Translations under genes and position numbers: made by a program | Notes under the pieces: generated by a model | The model's input: the letters and a program-made list of their open reading frames with translations, nothing else | What the model was told of the DNA's origin: nothing | Database searches by the model: none | NCBI GenBank assembly: GCA_027031145.1 | Contig: JALVEG010000409.1 | Location: forward strand, 1-9,195 | DNA from: Saprospiraceae bacterium | GTDB lineage: Bacteria > Bacteroidota > Bacteroidia > Chitinophagales > Saprospiraceae | Direction: 5' to 3' | Length of the DNA stretch: 9,195 bases | Part shown: piece by piece, positions 5,879 through 9,195 of the stretch | Layout: the number at the start of each line of letters is the position of its first letter | Position numbering within the stretch: the stretch's first letter is position 1

Positions 5879-7330
5879 ATGTATAAAGAAGAAAATTTGG
5901 ATAAAAAGATCATAGATGAAAACAGGCAGGGAGAAGTTTTTTATGAAGTGGATAAAGAAAATAAAAAAGAAGGAAAAAAAATATATATAGAAAGCTACGG
6001 ATGTCAAATGAATTTTAATGACTCTGAAATCGTGGCAGCAATAATGAGAGAAGAAGGGTATTCTACTACAAAAAATATTGAAGATGCGGATTTGGTTTTT
6101 GTAAATACCTGCTCGATCAGGGACAAAGCCGAACAAACCGTTTTGAGAAGATTAACTGAATTTAAGTCTTTGAAAAAGCAAAATAAAAATCTTAAGGTTG
6201 GTGTTTTAGGTTGCATGGCTGAACGATTGAAAGAGGAATTTTTGGAAAATGAAGTTGTGGATCTGGTTGTAGGTCCTGATGCATACAGGAGTTTACCTGA
6301 ACTGGTCGATTGGGCAAAACACGGCAATAAAGGGATAAATGTTCATCTTTCAAAAGAAGAAACTTATGACGATATTTCACCGGTAAGATTGGATGATAAT
6401 GGTATATCAGCTTTTATTTCCATTACCAGAGGTTGCAACAATATGTGTTCTTTTTGTGTGGTACCATATACCAGAGGACGAGAAAGAAGCAGAAATGCTT
6501 TTTCCATTGTAGCTGAAGCAGCCGATGTTTTTGATAAAGGATACAGGGAAGTAACATTGCTCGGACAAAATGTAGATTCTTATCTTTGGGAAAATCCGGA
6601 AACAGGAGAAAAAGTCAGTTTCGCTAAATTGTTGGAAATGGTAGCGATGGTAAATCCATTATTAAGGGTGAGATTTGCTACATCTCATCCAAAAGATATG
6701 ACTGATGAAGTTATTTATACGATGGCTGCTCATGATAATATTTGTAAATACATACATTTACCCGTTCAATCCGGAAATAGCAGGATACTTGAATTGATGA
6801 ACCGTACATATACCCGTGAATGGTATATAGACAGAATCAATAAAATATATGAAATCATTCCTGATATAGCTATTTCATCGGATGTGATTGCAGGATTCTG
6901 TACTGAAACCGAAGAAGACCATCAGGATACATTGAGTATTATGAAATATGCCAATTACAGCATGTCATATATGTTTTATTACTCAGAGAGACCCCGGACA
7001 GTTGCGCAAAGAAAATATAAAGACGATATTCCTTTGGAAGTAAAAAAGAGAAGATTAAATGAAATAATAAGACTTCAAAATCAAATATCTTACAATCATA
7101 ATAAAAATGATATTGGAAAAGTATTTGAAGTTTTGATCGAAGGGAATTCAAAAAAATCCGATAAAGAATTTAAAGGAAGAAATTCTCAAAACAAAGTGAT
7201 CATTTTCCCTAAAAAAGACGGATTAAATAAAGGGGATTATGTATTTGTCAAGGTCAATGATGCTAACAGTGCAACATTAAGAGGAGAAATTACAGATCAA
7301 AACGTAACTACTCAGGTAGGGTGCTTTTGA
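5879..7330 (+). CDS. miaB: tRNA-2-methylthio-N6-dimethylallyladenosine synthase MiaB
   Basis: This cytoplasmic radical-SAM methylthiotransferase adds the 2-methylthio group to i6A37 of tRNAs reading UNN codons, acting after MiaA. The product has 483 residues. The N-terminal UPF0004 domain carries the auxiliary [4Fe-4S] cysteines Cys42 (ESYGCQMN), Cys78 (NTCSIR) and Cys112 (LGCMAER). The radical-SAM motif CNNMCSFC gives Cys186, Cys190 and Cys193. A C-terminal TRAM domain ends near SATLRGEI. I chose the ATG at 5879 because it lies just after the -7 box and gives a MiaB-like N-terminus (KKIIDENRQGEV). The in-frame GTG at 5804 sits inside a repeat hairpin. Oddly, the last eight residues (VTTQVGCF) and the TGA are encoded by the left terminal repeat of a MITE-like element. 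It is probably cotranscribed with the sigma-54 activator downstream. Confidence 0.96.
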   Translation: MYKEENLDKKIIDENRQGEVFYEVDKENKKEGKKIYIESYGCQMNFNDSEIVAAIMREEGYSTTKNIEDADLVFVNTCSIRDKAEQTVLRRLTEFKSLKKQNKNLKVGVLGCMAERLKEEFLENEVVDLVVGPDAYRSLPELVDWAKHGNKGINVHLSKEETYDDISPVRLDDNGISAFISITRGCNNMCSFCVVPYTRGRERSRNAFSIVAEAADVFDKGYREVTLLGQNVDSYLWENPETGEKVSFAKLLEMVAMVNPLLRVRFATSHPKDMTDEVIYTMAAHDNICKYIHLPVQSGNSRILELMNRTYTREWYIDRINKIYEIIPDIAISSDVIAGFCTETEEDHQDTLSIMKYANYSMSYMFYYSERPRTVAQRKYKDDIPLEVKKRRLNEIIRLQNQISYNHNKNDIGKVFEVLIEGNSKKSDKEFKGRNSQNKVIIFPKKDGLNKGDYVFVKVNDANSATLRGEITDQNVTTQVGCF

Positions 7331-7488
7331 GATGAAAAAATTTGATTTTTTCGCCAGATGAAGCTTATTTTTTGAAGGCATAACTTGTCCCGCAAAAAGG
7401 CGGGAGTGGAGCTACGTCAAAAAAAATAGCTGACATAAGGCAAAAAAAGAGATTTTTTCAATCAAAATGATTCTACCTGAGTAGTTAC
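7304..7488. mobile_element. 185-bp palindromic MITE-like element inserted at the 3' end of miaB
   Basis: Perfect 16-bp terminal inverted repeats, GTAACTACTCAGGTAG (7304-7319) and CTACCTGAGTAGTTAC (7473-7488), extend inward as an imperfect palindrome to a central hairpin TCCCGC-AAAAAG-GCGGGA (7388-7405). That hairpin sits at the exact midpoint. The left arm also contains an AT-rich hairpin GAAAAAAT / ATTTTTTC (7334-7352). There is no open reading frame, so mobility would depend on an outside transposase. AAC flanks both ends and may be a 3-bp target duplication. A related 50-bp copy lies at 5391-5440. In RNA it would form one long hairpin between miaB and the sigma-54 gene. Confidence 0.75.
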
Positions 7489-7510
7489 AACAAAACTAAA
7501 ATCAAAGAAT

Positions 7511-8770
7511 ATGGATTTACAGGCAGTAAAAAGAAGATATAATATTATCGGGAATTCTGAAAAGTTAAATCACGCTTTATCTACAGCCATAAGGGTTGCC
7601 AATACTGATTTAACCGTACTTATCCAAGGTGAAAGCGGAGTTGGAAAAGAAGTTTTTTCCAAGTTGATACACCAGTTAAGTCCCCGGAAACATAATGATT
7701 TTATTGCTATCAATTGTGCTGCAATTCCTGCCGGCACTATAAATTCAGAATTGTTTGGACATGAAAAAGGAGCATTTACCGGAGCGACAAATGAAAGAAG
7801 AGGATATTTTGAAACTGTAAACGGAGGCACTATTTTTCTTGACGAAGTAGGTGAAATGCCTTTGGATACACAGGCATATCTTTTGAGGGTATTGGAAAAT
7901 GGTGAGTTTATCAGAGTTGGTTCATCAAAAGTAAAAAAAACTGATGTCAGAATAATCGCTGCAACTAACGTTGATCTCAAAGACAAAGTTAAAGAAAAGA
8001 AATTCCGGGAAGACCTTTATTATCGCCTGAGTACAGTACCTATATATATCCCTCCATTGAGAGAACGCCCTGAAGATATTATTATTCTTTTTAAAAAATT
8101 TGCACGTGATATTGCAGAAAAATATAATTCACCAACGATTAAACTGGATGATGAAGCTCAAATCCTGATTAGAAATTACAATTGGCCGGGAAATATCAGG
8201 GAATTGAAAAATGTTGTTGAAAAACTATCTGTTCTTAGTGATGACAGACTTATTACGGCTGAAAAATTGATAGAAATCGTCCCTGATATAAGAAACAGGA
8301 ACCTGCCCGTATCATTTGATAAAAATTCTGCGGAGAAAATAAATGACAGGGATCTTATTTATAAGTTTCTTTTTGATATGAAAAAAGACATCTCCGAATT
8401 AAAAACTTTGTTTTATGATATCGTAAGTGCCAATGATCTTGATCTTCCTTCTATTAGAAATATTGATCATGATGCGATGAAAGATCATTTACCAATAAAT
8501 GATTTTGAAAATAAACTTGATGAATTTGAAAACAAACTTGAAGTAAATATTCCCAAAGAAAGATCCATTGTTGTACCAAAAACTCATGAAAATGAAAATT
8601 ATGAGGTTGAAATATTGGATGATAACCTGAATCTGGAAGAGATGGAAAAGCAAATGATCGTTAAAGCTTTGAAAAAACATAATGGTAAACGCCGTGCTGC
8701 CGCAAAAGATCTGGGAGTATCAGAAAGGACTCTATATCGCAAGCTCAATGAATATAAGATCGGGCTATAG
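7511..8770 (+). CDS. Sigma-54-dependent transcriptional activator, receiver-less (AAA+ plus Fis-type HTH)
   Basis: This bacterial enhancer-binding protein would use ATP hydrolysis to open promoters bound by sigma-54 RNA polymerase. The 419-residue product begins almost directly with the AAA+ domain. Visible motifs are Walker A GESGVGKE (40-47), GAFTGA (87-92, the sigma-54 contact loop), Walker B TIFLDE (107-112), sensor I AATN (150-153), arginine-finger region FREDLYYRLS (165-174) and sensor II NWPGNIREL (224-232). A linker of about 120 residues leads to a Fis-type helix-turn-helix (about 376-417, AAAKDLGVSERTLYRKL). There is no receiver, GAF or PAS domain, so the signal input is unknown. The linker holds a tandem heptad, DFENKLD-EFENKLE (331-344). 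No promoter is seen between it and miaB, so readthrough across the palindromic element is likely. Confidence 0.93.
   Translation: MDLQAVKRRYNIIGNSEKLNHALSTAIRVANTDLTVLIQGESGVGKEVFSKLIHQLSPRKHNDFIAINCAAIPAGTINSELFGHEKGAFTGATNERRGYFETVNGGTIFLDEVGEMPLDTQAYLLRVLENGEFIRVGSSKVKKTDVRIIAATNVDLKDKVKEKKFREDLYYRLSTVPIYIPPLRERPEDIIILFKKFARDIAEKYNSPTIKLDDEAQILIRNYNWPGNIRELKNVVEKLSVLSDDRLITAEKLIEIVPDIRNRNLPVSFDKNSAEKINDRDLIYKFLFDMKKDISELKTLFYDIVSANDLDLPSIRNIDHDAMKDHLPINDFENKLDEFENKLEVNIPKERSIVVPKTHENENYEVEILDDNLNLEEMEKQMIVKALKKHNGKRRAAAKDLGVSERTLYRKLNEYKIGL
8501..8542 (+). repeat. Tandem 21-bp repeat inside the sigma-54 activator linker
   Basis: Two adjacent 21-bp units encode DFENKLD and EFENKLE (residues 331-344). 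The units differ at only a few bases. This suggests a recent in-frame duplication in the flexible, probably helical, linker between the ATPase and the HTH. Confidence 0.6.
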
Positions 8771-8826
8771 TGCGTGCCCTGCGAAAAATCTATTGTTATG
8801 CACAGAACATTCGTTTCTTTGGATAA

Positions 8827-8855
8827 TTGTATTTTAATTATTTTTTGTATATTTG
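8827..8855 (+). promoter_or_regulatory. Bacteroidota-type promoter for the LigD-like gene
   Basis: TTG (8827-8829), an 18-nt spacer and TATATTTG (8848-8855) match the TTG / TAnnTTTG consensus. The -7 box is identical to the one before the secreted FG-GAP gene. A start near 8862 would leave a leader of about 13 nt before the ATG at 8875. It implies that this gene is transcribed separately from miaB and the sigma-54 activator. Confidence 0.6.
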
Positions 8856-8874
8856 AACATTAATAATTTAAAAA

Positions 8875-9195
8875 ATGATTTATCCTGTAAAAATAACTCA
8901 TCCTCAAAAAATATTATTGCTTAAAAGCGGCATTTCAAAGCAGGATATTATCGATTATTATTTACAAGTATCCAAACCGATATTGAATTATGCAACGGGA
9001 AGGCCACTTTCTTTTAAAAGGTATATAAACGGATTTCCGGGACAGAGTTTTTTTCAGCGAAACAAACCCAAATATGCTCCAGAATGGATACATAGTCAAT
9101 CGCTGGGAATAAATAAGAAAGCAAATTATATTATTCCTGAAAATATAGAAACATTTCTATGGCTGGTTAATCAGGAAACCCTGGAATTTCATATT
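8875..9195 (+). CDS. LigD-type polymerase/primase domain protein (5' part only)
   Basis: An open frame runs from ATG 8875 to the window edge (107 residues, no stop). It aligns by eye with the start of the LigD polymerase domain (AEP/PrimPol superfamily) used in bacterial non-homologous end joining: ITHPQKILL, KQDIIDYY, GRPLSFKRY, FFQRNKPKYAPEW and LWLVNQETLEFH. The catalytic DxD motif of the family lies just beyond this point and is not visible. The Pol domain begins within the first few residues. It is therefore either a stand-alone Pol-domain protein or a Pol-first fusion, not the C-terminal Pol of a ligase-first LigD. A Ku partner, if present, is outside the window. The start codon is supported by the promoter upstream and by the early domain start. 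Confidence 0.85.
   Translation, partial: MIYPVKITHPQKILLLKSGISKQDIIDYYLQVSKPILNYATGRPLSFKRYINGFPGQSFFQRNKPKYAPEWIHSQSLGINKKANYIIPENIETFLWLVNQETLEFHI

Noticed and set aside
7298..7496. CAAAAC direct repeats as a 6-bp target-site duplication of the 185-bp element
   Set aside because: The left copy touches the element but the right copy is two bases away. Only AAC is directly adjacent on both sides, so only a tentative 3-bp duplication is noted.

Overview
The window looks like a piece of an AT-rich Bacteroidota chromosome. The reasons are the TTG / TAnnTTTG promoter elements before several genes, weak Shine-Dalgarno sequences, a secreted FG-GAP/ASPIC-UnbV protein with Ig-like modules, and a receiver-less sigma-54 activator directly behind miaB, a pairing common in that phylum. 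I cannot name a genus.

Layout. Bases 1-2083 (minus strand) hold the first 694 codons of a large secreted FG-GAP/VCBS + ASPIC/UnbV + Ig-like protein whose 3' end lies outside the window. Bases 2084-3241 have no convincing gene. They carry a GC-rich ~180-nt module, three hairpins with a shared loop, a 60-bp direct repeat in two copies, short tandem repeats, a poly-C tract and an A/C-rich, G-poor tract. Bases 3242-5368 (minus) encode an exported-looking DUF255/SPATA20-type thioredoxin-fold protein. The 510-bp divergent gap (5369-5878) holds a 50-bp miniature inverted-repeat element and two facing arrays of three hairpins. Next, on the plus strand, come miaB (5879-7330), a sigma-54-dependent AAA+ Fis-type activator (7511-8770), and the 5' end of a LigD-type polymerase/primase-domain gene (8875 to the window edge).

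How the genes fit together. miaB and the sigma-54 activator are probably one transcription unit, because no promoter motif is visible between them. Between them lies a 185-bp, nearly perfectly palindromic MITE-like element. Its left terminal repeat encodes the last eight residues and the stop codon of miaB. The LigD-like gene has its own promoter. The protein-coding genes are familiar families. The less explained content is the repeat layer: at least four families of structured repeat, two of which overlap the 3' ends of genes. I see no CRISPR array, tRNA, rRNA, transposase gene or defence system.
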